DNA of 64,000 bases from Parabacteroides sp. 52 (GCF_010500925.1 NZ_QVMG01000001.1:186001-250000), one strand, 5' to 3'. Numbered from the stretch's first letter, positions 9,474 through 18,505 are shown. The notes: a model not told the origin generated them from the letters alone. Program-made: numbers and translations.

Positions 9474-9481
9474 TACCTTTG
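9474..9481 (+). promoter_or_regulatory. Promoter -7 element TACCTTTG
   Basis: This TAnnTTTG match lies downstream of the first in-frame ATGs (9430, 9463) of the next gene, so transcription would start near 9486 and the working start codon is the ATG at 9517. An inverted repeat just upstream (GGAGAAAGAC near 9402, GTCTTTCTCC near 9449) may end the DUF1080 transcript. Confidence 0.65.
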
Positions 9482-9516
9482 CACGCTGTAAATCCGGACG
9501 GAAAAATGGGAGATTT

Positions 9517-12099
9517 ATGGGTAAGGTATGGTGTAATATAGGTATTTTCATTTGGCTGCAAATTGTGGTCGGCTTCACTTTCACGCATGCTCAATCGGTT
9601 ACTTCTGTATCAGGTATTGTGAAAGATTCTCTCTCCGGAGAACCTTTAGCGTATGCCTCGGTTTTGTTTGAAAAATCAACGATCGGTGTCATGACTGACG
9701 ACCAGGGGGCTTTCAAGATACAAAATGACAAAGACTTCACCCGGTTGGTGATAAGTACGCTGGGATACGAAACAAAAATACTGGAATTGAAAGCCGGAAG
9801 CAAAAATGATTTTCCGGACATTTTATTGCAACCTTCCTCTTTTAACATTTCTGAAGTTACCATTAATCCGTTAAAAGAAAAATATAGCCGTAAAAACAAT
9901 CCGGCGGTCGAATTGATTCAAAAAGTGATTGACCATAAGAACGACAACCGTATTGAATCAAAAGATCAATATCAAACAGAAATATACGAGAAACTGACAC
10001 TCTCTTTAGACAACTTCAACCCCAATCTGGATAAGGGGATTATGAAGAAATTAAAGTTTGTCAAAAACTATGTAGATACTTCCGAATTTAACGGTAAGCC
10101 CATCCTTACACTCTCTGTCCGGGAAACATTGGCTGATTATTATTACAAAAAAAGTCCGAAAACGGAGAAAACAATCGTCAAAGCCAAACAACAGCAGGGA
10201 ATAGACCAAACCCTGGATGACAGCGGTACTCTTTCGGCCAACCTGGAAGAGATATTCAAAGGAGTGAATATATTTGATAATAACATCAATATTCTTCTGA
10301 ACCGCTTTGTCAGTCCTCTCTCCTCCTCCCTGGCTACCTCCTATTATAAATATTACATAATGGATACCCTGAAGGTGTCTGGAGATGAATGCATTGACCT
10401 GGCTTTTGTACCTGTCAACAGTCAGAGTTATGGATTTACCGGAAGATTATATATTACACTGGATGGAAACTACTCTGTCAAAAAATGCTTATTGAATACC
10501 CCGCGTCATATCAACCTGAACTGGGTGGATCAACTGCGTATCGAGCAGGAGTTTAAACGGGCGCCGGATGATACATGGGTATTAAACACAGAAAATACGT
10601 ATATCAATTTTTACCTTATCAAAGGTGCGCAACAGTTATATGCGCACCAGGTCAGGAACTTTGACAAATATAATTTTCATCCCCAGGCAGACTCTATCTT
10701 CGGATTATTGGGAGCCAAACATATACTGGCCGAAGCCAATCATCAAGCCGATACCTTTTGGGTAAACAACAGGCATATCCCCTTGCGGGAAAAGGAGAGT
10801 GCGTTGAACGACTTGTTGACGGAATTCCGCAAAGTACCGGCATTCAATGCAATTATCAAGATGGTTGAGATTTTAATTACCGGATATATCCCTACCAAAC
10901 CGGATAAAAAAGAAAGCCAGTTCGACATAGGGCCGATGAATACGACATTCAGTACGAATAAATTGGAAGGCTTTCGTTTCCGTATAGGAGGTATGACGAC
11001 TGCCAACCTTCACCCCCAGTGGTTCGCCAGTGGTTATATGGCTTATGGATTAAATGACCGGAAACTGAAATACAATGCCCAGCTCACATATAGCTTTACG
11101 AAAAAAGAATATCACGAAAAAGAAAGCCCGGTAAATAATCTTTCGCTTATACAGGAATATGATGTGTATACGCCCGGACAAGACTTTTTGTTTACCAGCA
11201 AAGACAATATGTTCGTGGCCTGGAAAGTGGGCGAGCCGGTCACCCAAATGCAGTATATTCGTAAAACAATGCTGCAATACGACAAAGAATGGTTGAACGG
11301 CCTTTCCCTCAAAGGATGGTTGCGCAATGAAAACAATGAGGCTGCCGGTACCCTGCAGTATAATAAATACATGGAAGACGGCTCTCTTTTTCATATAAAA
11401 GACTATACCACCTCCGAACTGGGGTTGCAATTACGCTTTGCCCCGGGTGAGCGGGCCTACAACAGCCGGTTTGGCAAAGAGTCGCCTATAAATCTCTCCA
11501 AAGATGCTCCTATCTTTAAAATCTCCCATCAAATAGGGTTGAAGGGGGTGCTGGGAGGAGACTTTCACTACAACCATACGGAGGTAAGTGCGGAGAAGCG
11601 GATATGGTTATCTTCTTTCGGACATATCGACTTGAATGTAAAGGCCGGCAAAGTATGGGATCAGGTGCCTTTCCCTTTATTGATCCTTCCCAACACCAAC
11701 CAGTCGATCACTATCCAGCCGGAGACATTTGCTATGATGCGGGCATTGGAGTTTGTGACCGATCAATATGCCTCTTTCTATTTCACCTACTACCTGAAAG
11801 GATGGATATTGAACAGGGTACCTCTTATCAAATGGTTTAAATTGCGGGAAGTCATTTCTGTAAGCGGAGTATATGGCGGATTAACGGATAAAAACAATCC
11901 GGAAATAAACCCTACCGGCATGTTCAAATTACCGGATGGCACCCGTCCATTGGGAGATACTCCTTATATAGAAGCTAGTATTGGGCTGGAGAACATATTT
12001 AAGATTTTACGCATTGACTACTACCGCCGTCTCACTTATTTAAATGAGCCGAACATCAAAAAAGGAGGAGTCCGGATCGCCCTGCGCTTTTCATTCTAA
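9517..12099 (+). CDS. DUF5686 outer-membrane protein with carboxypeptidase-regulatory-like domain
   Basis: Large exported protein (860 aa from 9517). A signal peptide ends near THAQ, then a carboxypeptidase-regulatory-like domain (VSGIVKDSLSGEPLAYASV to about 110 residues), then a DUF5686 body with many strand-like segments and a final RIALRFSF, which fits an outer-membrane barrel. The function of DUF5686 is unknown to me. The frame is open from 9430, but the -7 element at 9474-9481 lies inside that extension and the ATG at 9517 is directly followed by a good signal peptide, so 9517 is preferred. The NhaC gene follows after 11 bp and is probably cotranscribed. Confidence 0.85.
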   Translation: MGKVWCNIGIFIWLQIVVGFTFTHAQSVTSVSGIVKDSLSGEPLAYASVLFEKSTIGVMTDDQGAFKIQNDKDFTRLVISTLGYETKILELKAGSKNDFPDILLQPSSFNISEVTINPLKEKYSRKNNPAVELIQKVIDHKNDNRIESKDQYQTEIYEKLTLSLDNFNPNLDKGIMKKLKFVKNYVDTSEFNGKPILTLSVRETLADYYYKKSPKTEKTIVKAKQQQGIDQTLDDSGTLSANLEEIFKGVNIFDNNINILLNRFVSPLSSSLATSYYKYYIMDTLKVSGDECIDLAFVPVNSQSYGFTGRLYITLDGNYSVKKCLLNTPRHINLNWVDQLRIEQEFKRAPDDTWVLNTENTYINFYLIKGAQQLYAHQVRNFDKYNFHPQADSIFGLLGAKHILAEANHQADTFWVNNRHIPLREKESALNDLLTEFRKVPAFNAIIKMVEILITGYIPTKPDKKESQFDIGPMNTTFSTNKLEGFRFRIGGMTTANLHPQWFASGYMAYGLNDRKLKYNAQLTYSFTKKEYHEKESPVNNLSLIQEYDVYTPGQDFLFTSKDNMFVAWKVGEPVTQMQYIRKTMLQYDKEWLNGLSLKGWLRNENNEAAGTLQYNKYMEDGSLFHIKDYTTSELGLQLRFAPGERAYNSRFGKESPINLSKDAPIFKISHQIGLKGVLGGDFHYNHTEVSAEKRIWLSSFGHIDLNVKAGKVWDQVPFPLLILPNTNQSITIQPETFAMMRALEFVTDQYASFYFTYYLKGWILNRVPLIKWFKLREVISVSGVYGGLTDKNNPEINPTGMFKLPDGTRPLGDTPYIEASIGLENIFKILRIDYYRRLTYLNEPNIKKGGVRIALRFSF

Positions 12100-12110
12100 T
12101 CTAGAGGACT

Positions 12111-13421
12111 TTGAAAACAAGACAAACAGAAGATAAATATATTCAACATACAGCCAATGTATGGGCTTTGCTTCCGTTGGCTGTATTTCTATTGACGTAT
12201 CTTGTGGTATCTATTCTTGCCGGTGATTTTTACAAAATGCCTATTACCGTCGCTTTCTTCATAGCCTCAACAGTAGCCATCTCTATATCCAAAGGAGGAA
12301 AACTAGCCAACCGGATTGAACAATACTGCCGGGGAGCAGCCAACAGCAATATCATGTTAATGGTATTAATCTTTATCCTCGCCGGTGCTTTTGCCCAGAC
12401 AGCCATGCAGATGGGAGCAGTAGAAGCAACAGTAAACCTGGCCATGTCTTTCCTGCCCGGCAACCTATTGGCTGTCGGCATCTTTGTGGCCTCTTGTTTT
12501 ATATCCATCTCTGTAGGTACTTCCGTGGGTACCATTGTCGCTTTAGCACCTGTTGCTGTGGGTATTGCTGCCAAAGCGGGTATGCCGGAAGCTTTGATGC
12601 TCGGTGTCGTGGTGAGTGGTGCTATGTTCGGCGACAACCTCTCCTTCATCTCCGATACCACCATTGTGGCCACCCGTACACAGGGATGTAATATGTCCGA
12701 TAAATTCAAGGTAAACGTACGCATAGCCCTGCCCGTTGCTATCGTAACAGGTATAATCTATCTATTCGTCGGACAAGGTGCAGAGAATACCTATATACCG
12801 GAAACGATTGAATGGATCAAAGTGCTGCCTTACCTGGTCGTATTGATTACTGCTGTCTGTGGCATACATGTCATGGTCGTCCTTTTTATCGGCATCCTAT
12901 TGTCCGGTATTGTGGGATTGATGACGAATAGTTTGGATATATGGGGCTGGAATATGGCTATGGGGAACGGAATAACCCATATGGGTGAATTAATCATTGT
13001 CACCCTCCTGGCTGGCGGTATGTTGGAAATGATCCGCTACAATGGAGGGATTGATTGGATCATTTTGAAGTTAACTTCTCATATTCGCTCCTCCAAAGGG
13101 GCTGAGATGAGTATTGCCGGACTTGTGGGTTTTGCCAATCTATGTACGGCCAATAATACGATAGCACTTATCATGTCCGGCCCTATCGCCAAAGACATTA
13201 TAGACAGATTCCACGTAGATCCACGCAGAAGTGCAAGTATTCTTGATATCTACTCCTGTTTTGTACAAGGGATTATCCCTTACGGTGCCCAGTTACTCAT
13301 GGCTGCCGGATTGGGTAATCTGTCTCCGATAGAGATCATGCAATATCTCTACTACCCTTACTTATTGGGAATAGGGGGATTATTGGCCATTCTTTTCCGG
13401 TATCCCCGCCGATACAGTTGA
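12111..13421 (+). CDS. NhaC-family Na+/H+ antiporter
   Basis: Inner-membrane sodium/proton exchanger (or a related NhaC-family antiporter) of 436 aa with about 11 hydrophobic spans. Family signatures include SISVGTSVGTIVALAPVAVGIA and SGAMFGDNLSFISDTTIVAT in the first half, and GFANLCTANNTIALI with GPIAKDI in the second. The start is TTG, preceded by AGAGGA 5 bases upstream; no in-frame ATG occurs until residue 43, which would cut off the first membrane span. It lies 11 bp after the DUF5686 gene. The transported ion cannot be settled from sequence. Confidence 0.88.
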   Translation: MKTRQTEDKYIQHTANVWALLPLAVFLLTYLVVSILAGDFYKMPITVAFFIASTVAISISKGGKLANRIEQYCRGAANSNIMLMVLIFILAGAFAQTAMQMGAVEATVNLAMSFLPGNLLAVGIFVASCFISISVGTSVGTIVALAPVAVGIAAKAGMPEALMLGVVVSGAMFGDNLSFISDTTIVATRTQGCNMSDKFKVNVRIALPVAIVTGIIYLFVGQGAENTYIPETIEWIKVLPYLVVLITAVCGIHVMVVLFIGILLSGIVGLMTNSLDIWGWNMAMGNGITHMGELIIVTLLAGGMLEMIRYNGGIDWIILKLTSHIRSSKGAEMSIAGLVGFANLCTANNTIALIMSGPIAKDIIDRFHVDPRRSASILDIYSCFVQGIIPYGAQLLMAAGLGNLSPIEIMQYLYYPYLLGIGGLLAILFRYPRRYS

Positions 13422-13461
13422 CTCAAACTAAGAAACAGTACAGCCTTTAGGCTAACAGCTC

Positions 13462-14445
13462 TTAAGCAGATAACACATTCAGTGTATTTACAATCTCCCG
13501 TTGTTTTTCAAAAAAAGCAATTCGTTGCCTTTCCCCACTGACGGATATCATGGTAGAGGAACGAAGCAGTGCTTCAATTCTTTTCTTTAAAATGAGGAAG
13601 GAATCTTCGTCCAAAGAGGTAAAATTGTTCAGGACAAAAGCTTTCAGCATACTGATATGATAATTGTTAATATCTATATACCAACAACTCACATCAAAAT
13701 TGATGCTCGCTACATACATATAAATCCTATTCCCTGTATCTTTATCGAAGCCCGAGATTGCCAGTTGTTCCATCTCACTCAATAAATGAAGCAGATCGTT
13801 CTTCATATTCTCCATATCTTCTTCAGATATCAGGTTTATACTTCTAAAGTAAATGACATCATTCACTAAATATTGAAAGATGAACGGATCAAATATATAA
13901 TATGCATTTTTTATATATTTAATTTCAATGACATCTTCTTTCTGATACTGTTCCAGCCTTTTGGTCAGATGAATCTCTTCAAAACTCTTTACCGTATTGG
14001 TTCTTCCTGATTGGTATAAAGATTTGAATAATTGTAAACGCTCCAAATACTTATGTCCATGATAAAAATAAAGAGGCAATGTATTCGTACAATCCACAAT
14101 CTCGGACCGGGGATCCATTCTGCCTGCCTTCATTATACCCAGATACTGCTCCATCATGGCATAATCCATTTCTTCAGGCTGCAAATAATCAATAGCTTTC
14201 AACTGAAAAGGTTTACTCTTCAGAGAGAGTGAAGAAGAGATGATATTATCCAGGGATATACCAAATTCATTGGATATTAAAGCAATTTCGGAAAAAGTAA
14301 AAGCTACTTCTCCACGTAAACGGCGGTATACTGCTTCTTTTTCAATACATAATAGGTCAACTAACCGATTGGCTAAATTCATTTTATTCGGCATTCTTTC
14401 TTTTATAGCCTGCAAAACATTTTCATGCAACAAATCCTTATTCAT
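13462..14445 (-). CDS. HTH-containing putative regulator (paralogue of 40620-41579)
   Basis: The 327-aa protein has an N-terminal XRE-like helix-turn-helix region (about 20-70: NLANRLVDLLCIEKEAVYRR, then RGEVAFTFSEIALISNEF) and a long mostly helical C-terminal part of unknown fold. The same arrangement is found in the protein at 40620-41579, with identical KEAVYRRLRGEV and similar ends (FFEKQREIVNTL here, FFKEQREMVYAL there). It is probably a cytoplasmic DNA-binding regulator; targets and signal are unknown. Its minus-strand promoter (14579-14586) is part of an element shared with the gene at 44941. Confidence 0.75.
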   Translation of the reverse strand: MNKDLLHENVLQAIKERMPNKMNLANRLVDLLCIEKEAVYRRLRGEVAFTFSEIALISNEFGISLDNIISSSLSLKSKPFQLKAIDYLQPEEMDYAMMEQYLGIMKAGRMDPRSEIVDCTNTLPLYFYHGHKYLERLQLFKSLYQSGRTNTVKSFEEIHLTKRLEQYQKEDVIEIKYIKNAYYIFDPFIFQYLVNDVIYFRSINLISEEDMENMKNDLLHLLSEMEQLAISGFDKDTGNRIYMYVASINFDVSCWYIDINNYHISMLKAFVLNNFTSLDEDSFLILKKRIEALLRSSTMISVSGERQRIAFFEKQREIVNTLNVLSA

Positions 14446-14505
14446 ATTTATACGCTAGAGATTGGTTAATATAGATACACAGTTCTCTTGTTTGATTAAC
14501 ACATA

Positions 14506-14586
14506 ATAGGGAAAGGTGAGCGGAATCCTCTATGTTTTTTCCCCCATAGAGAATTACCGAACCGCATCCTATATTCTACAAATATA
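14506..14586 (-). promoter_or_regulatory. Shared promoter-leader element, copy 1
   Basis: Read on the minus strand, it starts with TATATTTG (14586-14579) and continues with a 37-base block that differs at 3 positions from 44762-44798. A variable 21-base middle follows, then a 23-base block (GGATTCCGCTCACCTTTC...) with 2 differences from the plus-strand copy. Around the middle, AATTCTCTATG pairs with CATAGAGGATT, one U-G pair included, so the expected RNA has a hairpin near its 5' end. It would drive the HTH gene at 13462-14445 with a leader of about 130 nt. The rest of 14446-14834 holds this divergent promoter pair and the hairpin at 14733-14791. Confidence 0.75.
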
Positions 14587-14715
14587 GTGAATAAATGAAA
14601 ACAGAATAATTATCAGATAACAAAAAACGAGAAGAAAGACAGCATAGGGCTATCTCCCGTTATGGTTTGCTTTCGTAATGGTAGGGATGCGATACAAGTT
14701 GTACGAAATTTATTG

Positions 14716-14723
14716 TATATTTG
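14716..14723 (+). promoter_or_regulatory. Promoter -7 element TATATTTG for the DUF4494-yggS transcript
   Basis: Exact TAnnTTTG match, about 112 bases before the DUF4494 ATG at 14835, giving a leader of about 105 nt that contains the hairpin at 14733-14784. Confidence 0.7.
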
Positions 14724-14732
14724 TCTGCGTTT

Positions 14733-14791
14733 TCCGGGTAGGCTTTACAAACGATATGAATCACTAAAAGTAAAGCTATCCGGATATTTTT
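14733..14791 (+). promoter_or_regulatory. Leader hairpin with U-rich tail upstream of DUF4494 (possible attenuator)
   Basis: TCCGGGTAGGCTTTAC (14733-14748) pairs with GTAAAGCTATCCGGA (14770-14784) with one bulge and one mismatch, followed by TATTTTT. The loop holds the tiny reading frame ATG-AAT-CAC-TAA. It lies just after the -7 element, so it is in the leader RNA. It resembles an intrinsic terminator placed before the gene, but could simply be a stabilising 5' hairpin. Confidence 0.5.
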
Positions 14792-14834
14792 CAGGTCAAA
14801 ATATATGACAACAAATAATTAATAAATAGAAAAT

Positions 14835-15317
14835 ATGCACAATTGGTTTGAATGCAAGGTCTCTTACGACAAGATGTTGGAAAATGGGATGCAGAAAAAA
14901 GTAACAGAGCCTTACCTAGTAGATGCCCTGTCATTTACAGAAGCGGAAGCACGTATTATTGAAGAGATTCGTCCTTTTATTACCGGCGAATTTACGGTGA
15001 CGGATATTAAGCGCGCCCGCTTATCTGAATTATTCTTCAATGAAAACGGAGATCGCTTTTACCGAATAAAGGTTCAGTTCATCACCCTGGACGAAAAAAG
15101 CGGTGCTGAAAAGAAAACAGCAGCACAAATGTTAGCCCAGGCAAGTACTTTGAAAGAAGCCATTGCTGTATTGGAAGAAGGCATGAAAGGCACAATGGCG
15201 GATTATGTCATTGCCTCTGTTACCGAAACACAGATCATAGATGTTTTTGCTTTCAATGCAACACGTGTTCCTACCGTTAAATCAGAAGAGGAACTGCTTG
15301 CAGAAGAAAAACAATAA
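14835..15317 (+). CDS. DUF4494 domain protein
   Basis: Small cytoplasmic protein of 160 aa with no signal or membrane segment. It matches the Bacteroidota DUF4494 family in the opening MHNWFECKVSYDKML, the ALSFTEAEARI segment and the FYRIKVQFITLDEKSGAEKK region. No biochemical role is known to me. The acidic tail (KSEEELLAEEKQ) is likely disordered. It is followed after 25 bp by yggS, with which it probably shares a transcript; the leader carries a hairpin that could regulate both. Confidence 0.85.
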   Translation: MHNWFECKVSYDKMLENGMQKKVTEPYLVDALSFTEAEARIIEEIRPFITGEFTVTDIKRARLSELFFNENGDRFYRIKVQFITLDEKSGAEKKTAAQMLAQASTLKEAIAVLEEGMKGTMADYVIASVTETQIIDVFAFNATRVPTVKSEEELLAEEKQ

Positions 15318-15342
15318 ACCTGTAGTTCTTATTTATCCGACA

Positions 15343-16011
15343 ATGAGTATTTTTGAAAATATTAAAAATCTAAAAGCGTCGCTTCCCAAAGAAGTGACGC
15401 TTATTGCAGTATCCAAATTTCATCCTCCCCAAGCCGTATGGGAAGCTTATCTGGCAGGCCAACGGATATTCGGAGAAAGCCGGGCGCAAGAATTGAAAAC
15501 CAAACAAGCAGCTCTACCCAAAGACATCGAATGGCATTTTATCGGAACCCTGCAGAGTAATAAAGTCAAAGAGATTGCTCCGTATATCCATACCATACAC
15601 AGCATCGATTCATTGAAGCTTTTACAGGAAGTCAACAGACAGGCTGCCAAGCAGGAACGCACCATCCGCGTATTCTTAGAGATACACCTGGCGCAGGAAG
15701 AGACCAAACATGGACTGACACCTTCCGACTGCAAAAAATTAATAGAAGATATCAGCCTTTCCGATTATCCGAACATACGCATTGTCGGTTTGATGTGCAT
15801 GGCCACAGATACGGATGATACCTCCCTTATACAAACAGAGTTTCATCAATTATACAGTCTCTTTCATGAACTGAAAGAGACCTTCTTCAAGGATGTGCCT
15901 GATTTCAAAGAACTTTCAATGGGGATGAGCCATGATTACCCAATCGCTATCCAGGAAGGCAGTACGATGATCCGGGTAGGAACTTATATCTTTGGAGAAC
16001 GTACATATTAA
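15343..16011 (+). CDS. YggS/PLPBP-family pyridoxal phosphate homeostasis protein
   Basis: PLP-binding protein that keeps free and bound vitamin B6 vitamers in balance; it has the alanine-racemase barrel fold but no known catalysis. The 222-aa protein shows the cofactor lysine in IAVSKFHP (Lys25), HFIGTLQSNKVK, GLMCM, and the phosphate-binding end SMGMSHDYPIAI followed by GSTMIRVGTYIFG. The frame is open from 15241, inside the DUF4494 gene, but the ATG at 15343 gives the family's usual N-terminus. It lies 25 bp after DUF4494. Confidence 0.93.
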   Translation: MSIFENIKNLKASLPKEVTLIAVSKFHPPQAVWEAYLAGQRIFGESRAQELKTKQAALPKDIEWHFIGTLQSNKVKEIAPYIHTIHSIDSLKLLQEVNRQAAKQERTIRVFLEIHLAQEETKHGLTPSDCKKLIEDISLSDYPNIRIVGLMCMATDTDDTSLIQTEFHQLYSLFHELKETFFKDVPDFKELSMGMSHDYPIAIQEGSTMIRVGTYIFGERTY

Positions 16012-16053
16012 AACGTTAACCATTTTAAATATTGCTTCCATTGAATAAAAACT

Positions 16054-16061
16054 TATCTTTG
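16054..16061 (+). promoter_or_regulatory. Promoter -7 element TATCTTTG
   Basis: TAnnTTTG match 25 bases before the ATG at 16087, showing that the dihydroorotate dehydrogenase-like gene has its own promoter. Confidence 0.65.
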
Positions 16062-16086
16062 TTTTTTAACTTAATAAAATCGAAAC

Positions 16087-17064
16087 ATGATAGACATTAA
16101 AACATCATACGCCGGACTGACGCTCCGCAATCCGATCCTTGTCGGTAGTTCCGGTTTAACAATAAAACCGGAGCGGAATAAAGAGTTTGAAAAGGCAGGA
16201 GCAGGTGCCATTGTACTGAAATCTCTTTTTGAAGAACAGATTGAAATGCAAGGGAACTCCCTATTACAAACATCCGATTCCCCGGAAGCATCCGACTATA
16301 TCCATCAATATGTGAAAGCCAATCAGGTGAACGATTACCTGGAGCTTATCAAAGCGACCAAAGCAATTTGCACCATTCCTATTATCGCCAGCATAAACTG
16401 TTACAAAGTGGATGCATGGATTGATTTTGCCCGTCAGATTGAATTGGCAGGTGCCGATGCCCTGGAATTGAATATTTTCCATATAGAAACCGATCTTTCC
16501 GACAAACAGGAAGAGATGCGTAACCTGTATATTCAGATTATCCGCAAGGTAAAAGAAACGGTATCTATTCCGGTTATAGTTAAAATCGGAAAATATTTCA
16601 ACAACATACCAGCCGTAGTGGATTTACTGAAAGTGAACGGAGCGGATGGCGTGGTATTGTTCAATCGTTTCTATCAGCCGGATATTGACATCATCAACAA
16701 ACAAATCGTATCGGGTAATGTCTTTAGCAATCATTCGGATTTGAGTGATACCATTCGCTGGACAGCTATTGTTTCCGGCAAAGTACCGGGCATCCCTATC
16801 TCCTCCTCTACCGGTGTGCAGGATTGGGAAGATGTCATAAAATGTTTATTAGCCGGTGCTTCTACCGTGCAATTATGCAGCTCTCTGTATACGCATGGAG
16901 TAGAAATCATCCCACAGATACTTGCTGGACTGGAGGAATGGATGGGACAATCCAATTACCAATCCATATCCCAATTCCGGGGCATATTGAACTACGCGAA
17001 CATCTCCAACCCGGCGATGTATGAGCGGGCGCAATTCATGAAGTATTTTTCAAACAGAGACTAA
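16087..17064 (+). CDS. Dihydroorotate dehydrogenase-like flavoprotein
   Basis: The 325-aa TIM-barrel protein resembles class 1 dihydroorotate dehydrogenases: LTLRNPILVGSSGLT at the start, PIIASINCY in the middle, VIVKIGKYFNNI and GADGVVLFNRFYQPDI, and the FMN-phosphate region PISSSTGVQDWEDVIKCLLAGAS. Compared with PyrD proper, the catalytic loop around NIFHIETDLSDK lacks the usual Cys/Ser in NxSCPN, so pyrimidine synthesis is doubtful. In Bacteroidota a PyrD and a PyrD-like protein are often both present. It stands alone between its promoter at 16054 and the terminator at 17086. Confidence 0.8.
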   Translation: MIDIKTSYAGLTLRNPILVGSSGLTIKPERNKEFEKAGAGAIVLKSLFEEQIEMQGNSLLQTSDSPEASDYIHQYVKANQVNDYLELIKATKAICTIPIIASINCYKVDAWIDFARQIELAGADALELNIFHIETDLSDKQEEMRNLYIQIIRKVKETVSIPVIVKIGKYFNNIPAVVDLLKVNGADGVVLFNRFYQPDIDIINKQIVSGNVFSNHSDLSDTIRWTAIVSGKVPGIPISSSTGVQDWEDVIKCLLAGASTVQLCSSLYTHGVEIIPQILAGLEEWMGQSNYQSISQFRGILNYANISNPAMYERAQFMKYFSNRD

Positions 17065-17080
17065 GCCGATAAAAAGATAA

Positions 17081-17118
17081 AAAAAGGGTTGTTCCCATAC
17101 GGGAACAACCCTTTTTTT
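17081..17118. terminator. Bidirectional terminator between converging genes
   Basis: Perfect 11-bp stem GGGTTGTTCCC / GGGAACAACCC (17086-17096 and 17101-17111), loop ATAC, with A-run before and T7 after. It ends transcripts from both 16087 (plus) and 17139 (minus). Confidence 0.93.
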
Positions 17119-17138
17119 ATTCTGAAAAATGTCTTTTC

Positions 17139-18440
17139 TTATTGAAGAGGCAAGGTCGATAAATCCACTTCCGGTTTTGCTCCTTGTGCAGGACGGGTAA
17201 ACAGGCTTTTATAGGTTGTATTCTCATTAAAGAAACCTCCGTTTTTCAGGAAGAAAGCACCATCCTCTACCCCACCGGCATAGTCCATACGTACTTCTGC
17301 ACGGGCAGTTGCATCATGGGTAAAAGTTCCTTCTATCAACTCAATCCAGTCTCCCTTAGCTGTTCTCACCCATTGATTTTTAAAGAAAACTTTTCTTTCC
17401 AGGTAGCCTTGTTGCGGAATGAAATTTTCCAGGAAAGAATGCGCTCTCTTATACCATGTATCCGTTTGCGGACGCAAAAAGCCGGCGATAAGTCTCCATC
17501 TGTTTTCGTCTGTGGCATAAAACCAGGCATAATATTCCGTATTTCCTTTTCCATCCGGACGTACACGTGTAATCACTTTATAGGTTTCTCCGGCTTTCCA
17601 GGGGTACTTCAAATAGCTTTGACCACCCGATCCTTCATTACCGAATTCACCGATATGCACATCTTCCCCACGCGCCAGGGTACGAATACGCTGGTCTTCG
17701 GGGATATCTTTCGGATTATCTGTAGAAAACGGGCTCCATACGGAAAAGAGTACGCGACGTTCCGTCTCACTATTCGCCTGGATTCCGCAATACCCCTCTC
17801 CAAAACCGTTGGTCATAAAATAACTACCGATCTTATCTTCTCCCTCCGGAACCATTATCTCGTTATAGAAATATTCCACATTGTCTTCCGGCAAAGTATA
17901 TTCCATATGCACCGAAGGGCCACGCAATCCCCAATAAGCCTCGAAGTTACGTACAAAATAAAGAGGTTCTACAGCCGCTTCGCCTCCCAGTAAGAATTTA
18001 GAAACGATAGCGAATTGTTCTCCTTCTTTCTTTATTCCCTGCATATCCACACGCACATATCCAGCTTTTGCCAACGTAACACGTCCTATCGGATACACCG
18101 TATTTTCTGCATTTTCCACTTTCACATCGAACGATTTCTCATTCACTCTTACCTGAATAGTTGAAGCTCCTGTTCCTGCTTTTGCTTCCATGAAAAGAAG
18201 CAACTCACCCGGGTTTGTCACTTTAAACCAGGTCGACAATACAGCCTCCGTACTTGTCCACGACGTGATACCTTCCGTTCCCCGGGAGGCTAATTTCGCT
18301 CCTTCTTTTCCGGCCGTCACATAGGTGTTTCCCAGAATAGGAACTTCTACCGCTTCTACCGGCAGTTCCATTCTACTCTCCTGACAACCAAAAAGGATCA
18401 GGAGCATACTTGCCCAAAACATTTTTTGAATCGATTTCAT
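17139..18440 (-). CDS. DUF5077/DUF3472 domain lipoprotein
   Basis: Exported lipoprotein of 433 aa (start at 18440) with lipobox LFGC. After the signal comes a DUF5077-like beta-sandwich (about 20-150, GITSWTSTEAVLSTWFKV) and then DUF3472 (about 150-330: NFEAYWGLRGPSVHMEYTLP, GYCGIQANSETERRVLFSVW, GEGSGGQSYLKYPWKAG-like), with a further C-terminal sandwich. The fold suggests carbohydrate binding or surface recognition; no enzyme activity is established as far as I know. The frame is open to 18470, but the ATG at 18440 begins the signal peptide directly. It lies 65 bp after serS on the same strand and may be read from the serS promoter. Confidence 0.85.
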   Translation of the reverse strand: MKSIQKMFWASMLLILFGCQESRMELPVEAVEVPILGNTYVTAGKEGAKLASRGTEGITSWTSTEAVLSTWFKVTNPGELLLFMEAKAGTGASTIQVRVNEKSFDVKVENAENTVYPIGRVTLAKAGYVRVDMQGIKKEGEQFAIVSKFLLGGEAAVEPLYFVRNFEAYWGLRGPSVHMEYTLPEDNVEYFYNEIMVPEGEDKIGSYFMTNGFGEGYCGIQANSETERRVLFSVWSPFSTDNPKDIPEDQRIRTLARGEDVHIGEFGNEGSGGQSYLKYPWKAGETYKVITRVRPDGKGNTEYYAWFYATDENRWRLIAGFLRPQTDTWYKRAHSFLENFIPQQGYLERKVFFKNQWVRTAKGDWIELIEGTFTHDATARAEVRMDYAGGVEDGAFFLKNGGFFNENTTYKSLFTRPAQGAKPEVDLSTLPLQ

Positions 18441-18505
18441 AGTATAATTATTATTAATAAAATGAGACATATTTATCTCGTCTATTCTCTTCCGTTTTTT
18501 CCTTT

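Noticed and set aside
17184-17993. 269-aa plus-strand reading frame
   Set aside because: Antisense to the DUF3472 lipoprotein gene; composition and Cys/His content are typical of a shadow frame.
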